From Pseudomonas sp. dw_358 (lineage in GTDB: Bacteria; Pseudomonadota; Gammaproteobacteria; Pseudomonadales; Pseudomonadaceae), in the NCBI RefSeq assembly GCF_018449655.1, contig NZ_JAAVUX010000003.1, forward strand, positions 62,001 to 126,000: DNA of 64,000 bases, written 5' to 3'. Below the pieces are notes generated by a model. That model was not told the DNA's origin and did not search any database. It was given only the letters and a program-made list of their open reading frames with translations. Shown in pieces: positions 7,957 through 16,562 of the stretch. The translations under genes and the position numbers were made by a program. Every line of letters starts with the position of its first letter. Within the stretch, counting starts at the first letter, position 1.

Positions 7957-10404
7957 ATGTTGCTGTTGTGGATTGTGGTTCTGGTACTCGGCAGCGCGTG
8001 GCTCGCCCATCGCCGTATTGCAGCCCTGCCGGCACTGGGTATCGTTGCCGTCTACCTGCTGGCCATGGGGCTGCTCAGCCACGCCCATGGCGTCTTGCTG
8101 ACCGTGCTCTGGCTGCTATTGATTGTCACCGCGCTGTTCGTCCTGGCCACCGATTGGCGTCGGCGGCTCTTCAGTGCGCGATTGTTCGCCTGGTTCCAGC
8201 GCACGCTGCCGCCGATGTCGACCACTGAACGGGAGGCCATCGATGCCGGCACCGTCTGGTGGGACGGTGAGCTGTTCAGCGGCCGCCCCGACTGGCACAA
8301 GTTGCTGGCCTACCCCAAGGTCCAACTCAGCGAAGAAGAGCAGGCCTTCATCGACGGCCCCACCGAAGCTTTATGCGCGATGGTCAGCGACTGGCAGATC
8401 GGCCAGGACATGGACCTGCCCCCCGCCGCCTGGGCGCACATCAAAGAGCACGGCTTCTTTGCCCTGATCATCCCCAAGACCTTCGGCGGCAAAGGCTTTT
8501 CGGCCTATGCTCACTCCCAGGTGGCCATGAAACTGGCCACCCGCAGCGGCGACCTGGCGTCCACGGTCATGGTCCCCAACTCCCTGGGCCCCGCTGAACT
8601 GCTGCTGCACTACGGCACCGAAGAGCAGCGCAATCATTACTTGCCACGCCTGGCCCGGGGCGAGGAAATCCCCTGCTTCGCACTCACCGGCCCCCTTGCC
8701 GGCTCGGATGCCGGCGCCATGCCCGATACCGGCAGCGTCTGCAAAGGCCAGTGGCAAGGCGAGGAAGTCATCGGCCTGCGCCTGAACTGGGAAAAACGCT
8801 ATATCACCCTGGGCCCCATCGCCACCTTGCTGGGCCTGGCGTTCAAGGCCTACGACCCGGAGCACCTGCTGGGCGACCAGGACGAACTGGGCATCAGCCT
8901 GGCGCTGATACCCACCGAGACACCCGGTGTGAAGATCGGCCAGCGCCATCTGCCCCTGGGCGCGGCGTTCATGAACGGGCCCAACGCCGGCAAGGATGTG
9001 TTCATTCCGCTGGAGTACCTTATCGGTGGCCAGGCCATGCTGGGCAAAGGCTGGATGATGCTGATGAACTGCCTGTCGGTGGGCCGCTCCATTTCGCTGC
9101 CCGCCGTGGGCACCGGCGCGGCCAAGTACACCAGCCTGGTGACGGGCCAGTACGCCCAGGTACGCGAGCAGTTCAACGTGCCCCTGAGTGCCTTCGAAGG
9201 TATTCAGGAGTCGCTTGCCCGCATCGGTGGCAACGCCTGGCTCATGGACAGCGCGCGAATGCTGACGGCCAACGCCGTGGACCTGGGCGAGAAACCCTCG
9301 GTGCTCTCGGCCATTCTCAAGTACCACCTCACCGAACGCGGCCGCGAGTGCATCACCCACGCCATGGACGTGCACGGCGGCAAAGGTATCATCATGGGCC
9401 CCAACAACTACCTGGGCCGCAACTGGCAGGGCGCGCCGATCTTCATCACCGTCGAAGGCGCGAATATCCTGTCGCGCAACCTGATGATCTTCGGCCAAGG
9501 CGCCATTCGCTGCCATCCCTTCGTGCTCAAGGAGATGGCCCTGGCCAGTCGCGAAGACAAGGCCCAGGCGTTGGTGGAGTTCGATGGTTTGCTTGTGCAG
9601 CACATCGGCTTTGCCGTGGGCAACGCGGCCAGCACCTTCATCCTCAACCTGGGCATCGGCCACTTCGAACACGCCCCCGGCGATCGTCTCAGCCAAGGCT
9701 ATTTCCGCGCCCTGAACCGCCAGAGCGCGGCGTTCGCCTTGCTGGCAGACCTGAGCATGATGCTGCTGGGCGGCGAACTGAAGCGCCGCGAACGGCTGTC
9801 GGCGCGGTTGGGGGATGTGCTCAGTTATCTCTACCTGGCGTCCTCTGCCCTCAAGCGCTATCACGACCTTGATTCTCCAGAGCATCTGCAACCGCTGTTT
9901 CGCTGGGCCATGGAAGAAAGCCTGGGCAAGGCGGAAAGCGCGCTGGACGGGATCCTGCGCAACTTCCCCAACCGTATGATGGGCGCGGTGCTGCGGGTGC
10001 TGGTGTTTCCGTTCGGACGTCGGCACAAGGGCCCATCTGACCGCCTCGACGCCGAAGTCGCCGCCGTACTCGGTCGTCCCAAGGGCGATGCCACATTGGA
10101 AGAGCTGTTGGCCGGCTGTTACCGCCCTACCGATGTGGATGACCCAGTCGGCGCCTTGCAGCACGCCTGTGACTTGCTCGCCGCCGCAAAACCGTTGCAC
10201 AACAAACTGCACACGGCGCTGCGCTCGGGGCAGTTCGCCCCGTCAGCTGGCGAGCCAACCATCGATGCCGCCTTGCAGGCCGGCGTGCTCCAGGCGGGCG
10301 AGGCACAGACCTTGCGCAACGCCGAGGCGGCTCGGCGCACGGTGATCGACGTCGATGACTTCAGCAAGGAACAGCTGCAACCGGCCGAAGGTCGGATTCG
10401 CTGA
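7957..10404 (+). CDS. fadE: Acyl-CoA dehydrogenase (FadE-type, long-chain)
   Basis: 815 residues from the ATG at 7957, preceded by AGGGAG; this matches the usual FadE length. Two or three N-terminal membrane helices come first (LLLWIVVLVLGSAWLA and the LLAMGLLSHAHG region). The flavin-dependent dehydrogenase fold follows (FALTGPLAGSDAG, GKGWMMLMNCLSVGRSISLP, MDVHGGKGIIMGPNNYLGR), with a DUF1974-type C-terminal domain. It catalyses the first dehydrogenation of beta-oxidation at the membrane. A hairpin with a T-run follows the stop. Confidence 0.95.
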   Translation: MLLLWIVVLVLGSAWLAHRRIAALPALGIVAVYLLAMGLLSHAHGVLLTVLWLLLIVTALFVLATDWRRRLFSARLFAWFQRTLPPMSTTEREAIDAGTVWWDGELFSGRPDWHKLLAYPKVQLSEEEQAFIDGPTEALCAMVSDWQIGQDMDLPPAAWAHIKEHGFFALIIPKTFGGKGFSAYAHSQVAMKLATRSGDLASTVMVPNSLGPAELLLHYGTEEQRNHYLPRLARGEEIPCFALTGPLAGSDAGAMPDTGSVCKGQWQGEEVIGLRLNWEKRYITLGPIATLLGLAFKAYDPEHLLGDQDELGISLALIPTETPGVKIGQRHLPLGAAFMNGPNAGKDVFIPLEYLIGGQAMLGKGWMMLMNCLSVGRSISLPAVGTGAAKYTSLVTGQYAQVREQFNVPLSAFEGIQESLARIGGNAWLMDSARMLTANAVDLGEKPSVLSAILKYHLTERGRECITHAMDVHGGKGIIMGPNNYLGRNWQGAPIFITVEGANILSRNLMIFGQGAIRCHPFVLKEMALASREDKAQALVEFDGLLVQHIGFAVGNAASTFILNLGIGHFEHAPGDRLSQGYFRALNRQSAAFALLADLSMMLLGGELKRRERLSARLGDVLSYLYLASSALKRYHDLDSPEHLQPLFRWAMEESLGKAESALDGILRNFPNRMMGAVLRVLVFPFGRRHKGPSDRLDAEVAAVLGRPKGDATLEELLAGCYRPTDVDDPVGALQHACDLLAAAKPLHNKLHTALRSGQFAPSAGEPTIDAALQAGVLQAGEAQTLRNAEAARRTVIDVDDFSKEQLQPAEGRIR

Positions 10405-10410
10405 CGACAG

Positions 10411-10448
10411 CAGGCGCGCCGAGACTTATACTCGCGCGCCTGTTTTTC
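10411..10448 (+). terminator. Probable intrinsic terminator after fadE
   Basis: A 9-bp stem CAGGCGCGC / GCGCGCCTG (10411-10419 and 10434-10442) closes a short loop and is followed at once by a TTTTTCTT run. It lies seven bases after the fadE stop and 18 bases before the next start, so it should separate the two genes. A TATACT sequence inside the loop region could also serve as a -10 for the downstream gene, which is speculative. Confidence 0.75.
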
Positions 10449-10465
10449 TTGTTTGAGGACCCAGC

Positions 10466-10876
10466 ATGGCCAATTCCTATCTCGACCACCAGATCGCCCT
10501 GCTCCAGCACCTGCGCGGGATTCTGGTCGCCCTGGGCGAAGCGGAACAGGTGCCCGAGGAAAGCCATGAGCTGTTTCTCGAGCGCTACGATGAGCTGTTG
10601 GCGCTGTTGCCCACCGACCCAGTGGAAAGCCAATACCTGGGGCAGGATATTTTGACCCAGGTCATCCAGCGATACCCGCAGATTGCTCACCTGGTCCCTC
10701 GCGATCTTCTGTGGTTCTTTGCCGGCGACTGCCTGCACTTCATGCCCGATGACGAGATCGACCTGTATCAGGCGCTGGAAGAGCGGCGTTATGAGGCTGA
10801 GCAGAATGACGAACCATTCGACTGGAATCAGGAGAAGCAATTGCTGGCGATGTCTGCCGGCGATAGCCGGCACTGA
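10466..10876 (+). CDS. Conserved Pseudomonas protein of unknown function (PA2817-like dehydrogenase neighbour)
   Basis: 136 residues, acidic, starting MANSYLDHQIALLQHLRGIL and probably all helical. It contains a PRDLLWFFAGDCLHFMPDDEI segment that seems to be the family signature. No catalytic motif, signal peptide or membrane helix is visible. It follows fadE in the same direction but behind a terminator hairpin, an arrangement I recall from other Pseudomonas genomes. Function unknown. Confidence 0.85.
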   Translation: MANSYLDHQIALLQHLRGILVALGEAEQVPEESHELFLERYDELLALLPTDPVESQYLGQDILTQVIQRYPQIAHLVPRDLLWFFAGDCLHFMPDDEIDLYQALEERRYEAEQNDEPFDWNQEKQLLAMSAGDSRH

Positions 10877-10962
10877 CAGGTCGCGCTGTTGCTCGACCCA
10901 AACTTCAGTGAGCCAATCCATTTTTACGCGTAGTTCGGCCTGCTGAGGGCGCGGATGATCAG

Positions 10963-11031
10963 GATCAAAAGCCAGATCAAAAGCGGGTGGGCGCGACGTG
11001 CGGCCAGCCCGCCAGCCCGCCAGCCCGCCAG
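10963..11031. repeat. Short direct repeats: two copies of GATCAAAAGC and 3.5 copies of CCAGCCCG
   Basis: GATCAAAAGC occurs at 10963-10972 and 10975-10984 (12-base period). CCAGCCCG is then repeated three and a half times at 11004-11031. The first part matches, in inverted orientation, the tail of the structured repeat at 33089-33111 (22 of 23 bases), so this may be a remnant of the same repetitive family. It lies just past the 3' end of the DUF979 gene. Confidence 0.8.
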
Positions 11032-11039
11032 GGACTTCG

Positions 11040-11990
11040 CTACATCAGCCCATACAATAACACCACATTCACCACCAACATCACCAACGCCGTCGGCACC
11101 TGCGCCTTGATCACCGCGTATTTGTCCGGCAACTCCAGCAGCGCCGCCGGCACGATGTTGTAGTTCGCCGCCATCGGCGTCATCAGAGTCCCGCAGTAAC
11201 CGGAAAACATCCCCACCGCCGCCATTACTGCCGGATTAGCGTGATAGACCCCCACCAAGATCGGCACGCCGACCCCGCCGGTCATCACCGGAAACGCAGC
11301 GAAGCCATTACCCATGACCATAGTGAACAGCGCCATCCCCAGCACATACACCAGCACCGCCACGAAGCGGTAGTCCAGGTCGATGTAAGCCGTAGCCAAG
11401 TGGGCCACGGCCTTGCCGACGCCGGCATCATTGAACATCAGCCCCAGCATCGCCAGCATCTGCGGCAGAACCAGCGCCCAGCCCAGGCTCTCGGTCAGTC
11501 GACGGGACTCGCGCACGGCTTGCAGCGGCGTATCACGGGTCAGCCAGCAGGCCAGGATCAACGCCAGCACACTGGCAATGCCCAGCGCAACGAAGGTGCT
11601 GTTGGCCGGATCCAGCAGGTAGACATCACCGATCTTCAGGTTCTTCAGCGCCAGCGCACAGAACACCGTGATCAGCGGAATCGCCAGCGCCGGCACAAAC
11701 AGCCGATTGCCCAGGCGCCCGACGCTGGCCTCGCGGTCCTCGGCGGCCAGTTCGCGATGACGGCTCAAGCCCACCCCGCCGGTTCCGGCAATTGCCGCCA
11801 TGACCAGCACACCGACGCCGACCCACACCGGCGGCACCCGGTCGCCGATCAGAAACGCCAGGCTGAACAGCCCCCAAAACACGCCGCTCGACCAGCGCTT
11901 GGGGTGCTCGCGGTCTGTGAGGATCATCCCCGTGGTGATCGCCAGGACAATGCCGACCAGCCAGTACAAGTACTCCATCGACAGAATCAT
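11040..11990 (-). CDS. DUF979 family membrane protein
   Basis: 316 residues with about ten hydrophobic segments, starting MILSMEYLYWLVGIVLAITT. The C-terminal GNGFAAFPVMTGGVGVPIL and GYCGTLMTPMAANYNIVPAA regions look like the substrate-binding re-entrant segments of ion-transporter-type permeases (inference). Its ATG overlaps the stop of the DUF969 gene (ATGA), so the two are translationally coupled and probably form one transporter. From memory, DUF969/DUF979 pairs often sit near pyrrolidone-carboxylate (5-oxoproline) genes. No pcp gene is beside this one. Confidence 0.9.
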   Translation of the reverse strand: MILSMEYLYWLVGIVLAITTGMILTDREHPKRWSSGVFWGLFSLAFLIGDRVPPVWVGVGVLVMAAIAGTGGVGLSRHRELAAEDREASVGRLGNRLFVPALAIPLITVFCALALKNLKIGDVYLLDPANSTFVALGIASVLALILACWLTRDTPLQAVRESRRLTESLGWALVLPQMLAMLGLMFNDAGVGKAVAHLATAYIDLDYRFVAVLVYVLGMALFTMVMGNGFAAFPVMTGGVGVPILVGVYHANPAVMAAVGMFSGYCGTLMTPMAANYNIVPAALLELPDKYAVIKAQVPTALVMLVVNVVLLYGLM

Positions 11991-12688
11991 GGTCGGCCGC
12001 CCTGGCTGGCGTGACGTTGCAAGTAGCGGTCGAAGCGGTACACCCGCGTGCCATGCACGATCAAAGCGGCAACGGCCGTGGGTATGCCCCAGAAGGCAAT
12101 GTGCAGCGGCTCGACATCGATGCCCGCCCCCAGCAGAAAAGTGTGCATCAAGGCGATGGCGCCGAAGGCGACGAAGATGTCCTCACCGAAAAACAGCCCG
12201 ACATTATCGGTGGCCGCGCACATGGCCAACAGCCGTTGGCGCACGGCGTCGGGTAGCGCACCGAAGCGGCTGACCGCTGCGCCTTCGGCCATGGGCGCCA
12301 GCAACGGGCGCACCATCTGCGGGTGCCCGCCGAGGCTGGTCAGCCCCAGGGCGGCAGTAGTTTCACGCACGAACAGATAGGCCAGCAGCAGCCTGCCGAC
12401 CGTGGCGTTGCGAAACCGCGAAATCCACTGCTGGGCATGCAGGCGCAAGCCGTGACGCTCCAGCAGACCGATCACCGCCAGCGGCAACAGGATGATCAGC
12501 GCCAGGGTACGGGTCTTGATGAAACCGCTGCCCAGGGTGGCGAGGATGGTTTCGACGGGCATGCTCGCAGCGAGCCCGGTGATGATCGCCGCCAGGACGA
12601 CTACTAACAGTGGGTTGAAGCGCAGGACGAAGCCCACCACGATGGTGGCCACCCCCAGGAGCGGCCACAGGTTTACCAGGGTTTGCAT
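11987..12688 (-). CDS. DUF969 family membrane protein
   Basis: 233 residues with about six hydrophobic segments, starting MQTLVNLWPLLGVATIVVGF. The segment TAALGLTSLGGHPQMVRPLL and the ATDNVGLFFGEDIFVAFGAI region are the conserved parts of DUF969. It is always found with DUF979 as far as I recall, and here they overlap by four bases. I infer a two-subunit permease. The porin gene upstream is read in the same direction with a 69-base gap, suggesting an outer-plus-inner membrane uptake route. Confidence 0.9.
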   Translation of the reverse strand: MQTLVNLWPLLGVATIVVGFVLRFNPLLVVVLAAIITGLAASMPVETILATLGSGFIKTRTLALIILLPLAVIGLLERHGLRLHAQQWISRFRNATVGRLLLAYLFVRETTAALGLTSLGGHPQMVRPLLAPMAEGAAVSRFGALPDAVRQRLLAMCAATDNVGLFFGEDIFVAFGAIALMHTFLLGAGIDVEPLHIAFWGIPTAVAALIVHGTRVYRFDRYLQRHASQGGRP

Positions 12689-12757
12689 GAGCGTGCTCTC
12701 GTTGAAAGAGTCGATGGACGATGGGTGTGCGAAGCAGAGATCGAGCCAGCGGGCTGT

Positions 12758-13990
12758 CTACCACAGCGCCAGGGTGTAGCTGAGGATCAAACGGTTCTCA
12801 TCCAGCGAATTGCCGAAGTTGGAACGCACCGTTGCGTTGCGCCATTTGACCCCGACGTTCTTCAACGGACCGCTTTGAATCACATAACCCAGGTCCGTGT
12901 CGCGTTCCCACTCCTTGCCCTCGCCGCCACCGGTTCGCTCGACGTTGTCGCCACTGACGTAGCGCGCCATGAAGGTCAGGCCCGGCACCCCGAGTGCTGC
13001 AAAGTCATAGTCGTAACGTCCTTGCCAGGAATGTTCGTGGATGTTGCCGAAGTCGTTGATCTGCACAAAGTTGACCAGGTAGGGGTCACTGTTGGCGAGG
13101 TAGGGAAAGGGATCGGAACCGCTCATGCGTTGCAGGGCACCGGCAAAGGAATGCCCGCCCAGCTTGTAGGTGAACATGGCCCCCAGCGCACGGTTGTCGA
13201 TGTTGCGAAAGTCGCCGTCTTCCCGGCTGTTGGCAAAGCGCAAATCGGTCTTCAGGCTTTGCCCTTGGCCCATCGGCAGCACATGAATCAGGCCAGCGTA
13301 ATACTGTTGATAGATGTCTTCGAGAACGGCATAGCGCGCGCTCAGGTTGAGGTGTGGCGTCACCTGATAATCGCCGCCGCCAAAGTTGAACGAGTTGCTG
13401 ACACCGCCGATACGGTTGGCGCTCAGGTCGATGAAGTCCGTCGAGTTGACGGCCTTGATCTGGTCGATGTGGCCGCCGATCAAGTGCAGGTTGCTCAGCT
13501 CGTTGGAGGTCAGCAGGCCACCGCTGAAGGTTTGCGGCAACAGCCGCGTGTCGGTGTACGAGATCACTGGGTCGCGGAACATCAACTCGCCCAGCTTGAG
13601 TTCGGTTTTGGAAATCTTGATCTTTGCGGTGAGCCCCAACTGACCGTATTCTCGCTGGGAGCCACCGGACGACAGATCAGCCGGCAGTAGCCCGGTCCCT
13701 GCGGTGCCATCGCCGCCATCGAGTTTGTAACCCACCAGGGCCAGGGCATCCAGACCAAAGCCCACGGTACCGGCGGTGTAGCCCGACTGCAGGCGCAACA
13801 TGAAGCCCTGAGCCCACTCGTCCGCCTTGTTCCGTGAACCGCTCTGCCTGAAATCACGATTGAAATAGACGTTGCGCAAATCCAGATTGGCCGTGCTGTC
13901 TTCGATAAAGTCGGCGTGGGCCACCCCGCTGCTCACGGCCGCCCCGGCCACCCACACCCACCCCATACGCTTGCGAAAAGTCATGAACAT
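12758..13990 (-). CDS. OprD family outer-membrane porin
   Basis: 410 residues with signal peptide (MTFRKRMGWVWVAGAAVSSG, cut after AHA). The mature N-terminus FIEDSTANLDLRNVYFNRDF and the SRNKADEWAQGFMLRLQSGYT stretch are diagnostic of OprD. The family makes 18-stranded barrels specific for small carboxylates, amino acids or peptides. It ends in Trp rather than Phe, acceptable for barrel insertion. Upstream of DUF969/DUF979 and divergent from a LysR gene, it probably supplies the same substrate across the outer membrane. Confidence 0.92.
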   Translation of the reverse strand: MFMTFRKRMGWVWVAGAAVSSGVAHADFIEDSTANLDLRNVYFNRDFRQSGSRNKADEWAQGFMLRLQSGYTAGTVGFGLDALALVGYKLDGGDGTAGTGLLPADLSSGGSQREYGQLGLTAKIKISKTELKLGELMFRDPVISYTDTRLLPQTFSGGLLTSNELSNLHLIGGHIDQIKAVNSTDFIDLSANRIGGVSNSFNFGGGDYQVTPHLNLSARYAVLEDIYQQYYAGLIHVLPMGQGQSLKTDLRFANSREDGDFRNIDNRALGAMFTYKLGGHSFAGALQRMSGSDPFPYLANSDPYLVNFVQINDFGNIHEHSWQGRYDYDFAALGVPGLTFMARYVSGDNVERTGGGEGKEWERDTDLGYVIQSGPLKNVGVKWRNATVRSNFGNSLDENRLILSYTLALW

Positions 13991-14170
13991 CTCCGGTGAA
14001 GCGCCCAGCGGCCGCAGCGGCTGGTGGCAGTGCGCGATTGATTTTTTATGGCGTCTACAAAGGTCTTGATGCCTTTTCGGCCTGCCCCGAGGCGGCGGCC
14101 GTGCTGCTCGGTGGGCATTGTTCGGAGCGGGGGCGGTGTGCGTCCAACGAGAAAAATCTGCGGGGCGTGA

Positions 14171-14184
14171 TCAATTTTTCTTGA
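14171..14184. promoter_or_regulatory. Candidate LysR-type operator in the oprD/lysR intergenic region
   Basis: TCAATTTTTCTTGA is a TCAA-N6-TTGA dyad, compatible with the T-N11-A LysR-box format. It sits in the 266-base gap between the divergent oprD-like gene and the LysR gene, 73 bases before the regulator start. This is a pattern match only. Confidence 0.35.
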
Positions 14185-14256
14185 ATTTGACTGGCATACA
14201 ACCTGCACCCCAGACGCCACTCCTTTGCAGTTTCAACAGGGCAGGATTGCTTGCGC

Positions 14257-15153
14257 ATGAACATCAAATTCCTCGAAACCTTCGTCTGGATCGCGCGCCT
14301 GAAGAGCTTTCGCCTGACCGCCGAAAAGCTCTTCACCACGCAGGCGTCGGTGTCCAGCCGTATTGCGGCGCTGGAACAGGAGCTGGATACCAAGCTTTTC
14401 ATGCGAGACTCCAAGGGCGTGATGTTGACCCCGGAAGGCCAGCGCGTACTGGAATACGCCGAGCACATGATGGACACGCTGCACCATCTCAAGGCAGCGA
14501 TCAAAGATCCGCATCAAGCCCGTGGTCGGTTGCGCATCGGTGCCATGGACACGGTGATACACACCTGGCTGAGTCCGCTGGTAACACGCCTGACCCAGTG
14601 CTACCCGGAACTGGAGATCGAAATCACCGCCGACACCGCGCGCAATTTGTCGGAGCAGCTGGAAAAGGGCTATCAGGACATCATTCTGCAAACCGACATG
14701 ACTCGGCTGGACAGCGTGCGCAACCTGTTGCTGGACCGCTACCCGGTGCAATGGGTGGTCGCGACAGGCTCGGAGTTCGACCGGGCTTATGCCGGGCTGG
14801 GAGAGCTCGGTGACGAAAGGATCGTCACGTTTTCGCGCAACTCCCGTCCCCATCAGGACCTGCTGAACATGTTGCACAGCGCCGAAGTACTGACCACGCG
14901 CATCAACTGCGTCAACTCGGCTTCGGCCATCACCCGGCTGGTGCGCGATGGCTTCGGCATCGGCGCCCTGCCGCCGCTGCTGGTGCGCAGCGAACTGGCG
15001 GCCGGGGTGTTGAGCGTGCTGGAAGATGTACCGCAACCGCCGCCGATGGACATCGTCGCCAGCTGGCGCACGGGGTCGGGGATGACGCTGATCGACGAAG
15101 TGGTAGAGATTGCCCATGAAGTGGCATTGGGGTTTTCAGGCCATCGGCCGTAG
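14257..15153 (+). CDS. LysR family transcriptional regulator
   Basis: 298 residues from the ATG at 14257; an in-frame TTG lies two codons earlier. The N-terminal winged helix-turn-helix is clear (FVWIARLKSFRLTAEKLFTT, then ASVSSRIAALEQELDTKLF). A LysR effector-binding domain follows (GRLRIGAMDTVIHTWLSPLV, NCVNSASAITRLVRDGFGIG). Its divergence from the porin/DUF969/DUF979 genes makes these the most likely targets. The ligand is unknown. Confidence 0.93.
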   Translation: MNIKFLETFVWIARLKSFRLTAEKLFTTQASVSSRIAALEQELDTKLFMRDSKGVMLTPEGQRVLEYAEHMMDTLHHLKAAIKDPHQARGRLRIGAMDTVIHTWLSPLVTRLTQCYPELEIEITADTARNLSEQLEKGYQDIILQTDMTRLDSVRNLLLDRYPVQWVVATGSEFDRAYAGLGELGDERIVTFSRNSRPHQDLLNMLHSAEVLTTRINCVNSASAITRLVRDGFGIGALPPLLVRSELAAGVLSVLEDVPQPPPMDIVASWRTGSGMTLIDEVVEIAHEVALGFSGHRP

Positions 15154-15212
15154 GAGCGCTTTGCGTGGCTGAACGATGGGGTAAACTCGGGCAATTGTTT
15201 CCGGAGATTGCC

Positions 15213-15803
15213 ATGTCGCGTTTACCTGTTGCTGCTTTACTCGGGTTGGGCCTGGCCCTGACGGCCCCGCTCGCTCTTGCCCAGACCCACCCTCACCCCA
15301 GGCATCACGCAAAATCCGCCGCCCCCGTTGAAACCGGCCCAAAGGTTTCGACCCTGAACGGCAAGTTCAGCTTCACCTTGCCCAAGAGCTACACCGCCGA
15401 AGCCATGGCGCCAGGCGACGTGCAGAGCGGTACTGCAGGTTCCAGCGGGACGATGTACTCCAGCGAGAAAAGCAAACGCGTGGTGATCGCCACCCAGGTC
15501 CCGGTCCCTGCGGGCGTCAGCGTCGGCGACAAAGACTTCCTCGACAAGGCCACTGCCGACTATGTCGCCGATCAGACCAAGGCCGCTCCGGACTTCAAGC
15601 AGACTGCCAGCCAGAAACTCACGTTGAAAAAGCTGCCAACAAGCCGAGTGGACAGTACGGCCACCATGGGCGGCGGGCCGACGTTGGTCACCAGCTTCAT
15701 CGCCGGCTCCGGGAAAACCCTGTCAGTGGTGCAGATCATCTCCCGCGCTGACGACAAGGCCGGGCATGCGGCCATGATCAAACGGGTAATGGAAGGGCGC
15801 TGA
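15213..15803 (+). CDS. Secreted/periplasmic protein of unknown function
   Basis: 196 residues from the ATG at 15213 (GGAGA ribosome-binding site). A signal peptide MSRLPVAALLGLGLALTAPL is cut after ALA, and the mature N-terminus is His-rich (THPHPRHHAK), which could bind metal. The body is a single domain resembling DcrB/PsbP-like folds (LNGKFSFTLPKSYTAEAM). I do not recognise a specific family. It is convergent with the receiver gene two bases away. Confidence 0.85.
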   Translation: MSRLPVAALLGLGLALTAPLALAQTHPHPRHHAKSAAPVETGPKVSTLNGKFSFTLPKSYTAEAMAPGDVQSGTAGSSGTMYSSEKSKRVVIATQVPVPAGVSVGDKDFLDKATADYVADQTKAAPDFKQTASQKLTLKKLPTSRVDSTATMGGGPTLVTSFIAGSGKTLSVVQIISRADDKAGHAAMIKRVMEGR

Positions 15804-15805
15804 CC

Positions 15806-16201
15806 TCAGAGGAGGCGCTTTTTGCTGGCCGTGGTCACTGCGGCCACCAGGGTGTCCAGGCGCCAGGGTTTGCGCAGCATCACCGCCGAGCGCGGGGCAG
15901 GTGTCTGGGAATTGGTGTAGCCAGAAACGATGACAATGGAAATATGCGGCCAGACCGCCTCGACCACATGGGCGAAATCGATCCCGTCCAGTGCACCGGG
16001 CATGCGCACATCCACCAGTACCACATCGCATTCGTGGCTGTGCTCGGCGAGATATTTCAGGCCTTCCTCGGCATTGGGAACCTGACTGACAATAAAACCT
16101 TCTTCCGAAAGAATATCGTCGGTCAACACGCGCAACACTTCTTCGTCCTCCACTACCAGGATGCGTGCACCGGCAAGGGGCGTGATGGCTGGTTCAATCA
16201 T
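15806..16201 (-). CDS. Single-domain response regulator (receiver only)
   Basis: 131 residues made of one REC domain: acidic pair in VVEDEEVL near residue 17, phosphoacceptor Asp in VVLVDVRMPG, Thr/Ser in VIVSGYT, and Lys in MLRKPW. There is no output domain, so it probably works in a phosphorelay or by protein contact. No histidine kinase gene adjoins it. The start is the ATG at 16201. Confidence 0.92.
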   Translation of the reverse strand: MIEPAITPLAGARILVVEDEEVLRVLTDDILSEEGFIVSQVPNAEEGLKYLAEHSHECDVVLVDVRMPGALDGIDFAHVVEAVWPHISIVIVSGYTNSQTPAPRSAVMLRKPWRLDTLVAAVTTASKKRLL

Positions 16202-16376
16202 TCGTCACAGGCAGTCCATGGTTCACAGATGAAGGGCAGGGTTTTCTGACTCTAGCCCGGTTGAACTGAGTTAGAGCCTTCCCCCCTGTTTAAATTCCCT
16301 GAGGTATGTGCTTTCTGTGACCCATGCAGCAATTCAGCCAGCTCGGGGGGTCGAGGACCTAAGACCCGTAGACAAC

Positions 16377-16408
16377 AAAAAAGGCGACCTTGTGGGTCGC
16401 CCTTTTTT
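16377..16408 (-). terminator. Intrinsic terminator of the tRNA-Val gene
   Basis: The stem GGCGACC (16383-16389) pairs with GGTCGCC (16395-16401) around a five-base loop, flanked by A6 and T6 runs, so it reads as a terminator on both strands. It lies 26 bases past the tRNA 3' end in the direction of tRNA transcription. Confidence 0.85.
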
Positions 16409-16434
16409 CACCGCCCAGCAGAACGGATTTTATT

Positions 16435-16511
16435 TGGTAGGCGCGATTGGACTCGAACCAACGACCCCCACCATGTCAAGGTGGTGCTCTAACCAACTGA
16501 GCTACGTGCCT
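16435..16511 (-). tRNA. tRNA-Val (anticodon GAC)
   Basis: A 77-base cloverleaf with encoded CCA. On the minus strand it starts AGGCACGTAGCTCAGTTGG, has the anticodon stem-loop CCACC-TTGACAT-GGTGG (anticodon GAC), the T-loop TTCGAGTCC and the end GCGCCTACCA. In the acceptor stem base 5 is A opposite C68, an A-C mismatch in an otherwise fully paired stem. A promoter TTGACA-N16-TAGAAT lies just upstream and a hairpin terminator downstream, so it is a monocistronic tRNA gene. Confidence 0.96.
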
Positions 16512-16524
16512 GCTGTGGCGCGGC

Positions 16525-16552
16525 ATTCTACGGGTTTGTCACCCACTGTCAA
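16525..16552 (-). promoter_or_regulatory. Sigma-70 promoter of tRNA-Val
   Basis: Minus strand: -35 TTGACA (16547-16552), 16-base spacer, -10 TAGAAT (16525-16530), followed by the GC-rich GCCGCGCC discriminator usual for stringently controlled stable-RNA promoters. It ends 13 bases before the mature tRNA 5' end. Confidence 0.85.
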
Positions 16553-16562
16553 CCTTTGGATT

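Noticed and set aside
8371..10212. 613-residue antisense ORF opposite fadE
   Set aside because: Same reason; low-complexity Gln/His/Ala-rich translation and no start signal.
11004..11031. CCAGCCCG tandem units considered as a CRISPR-like array
   Set aside because: Units are 8 bases with no spacers and no cas genes nearby.
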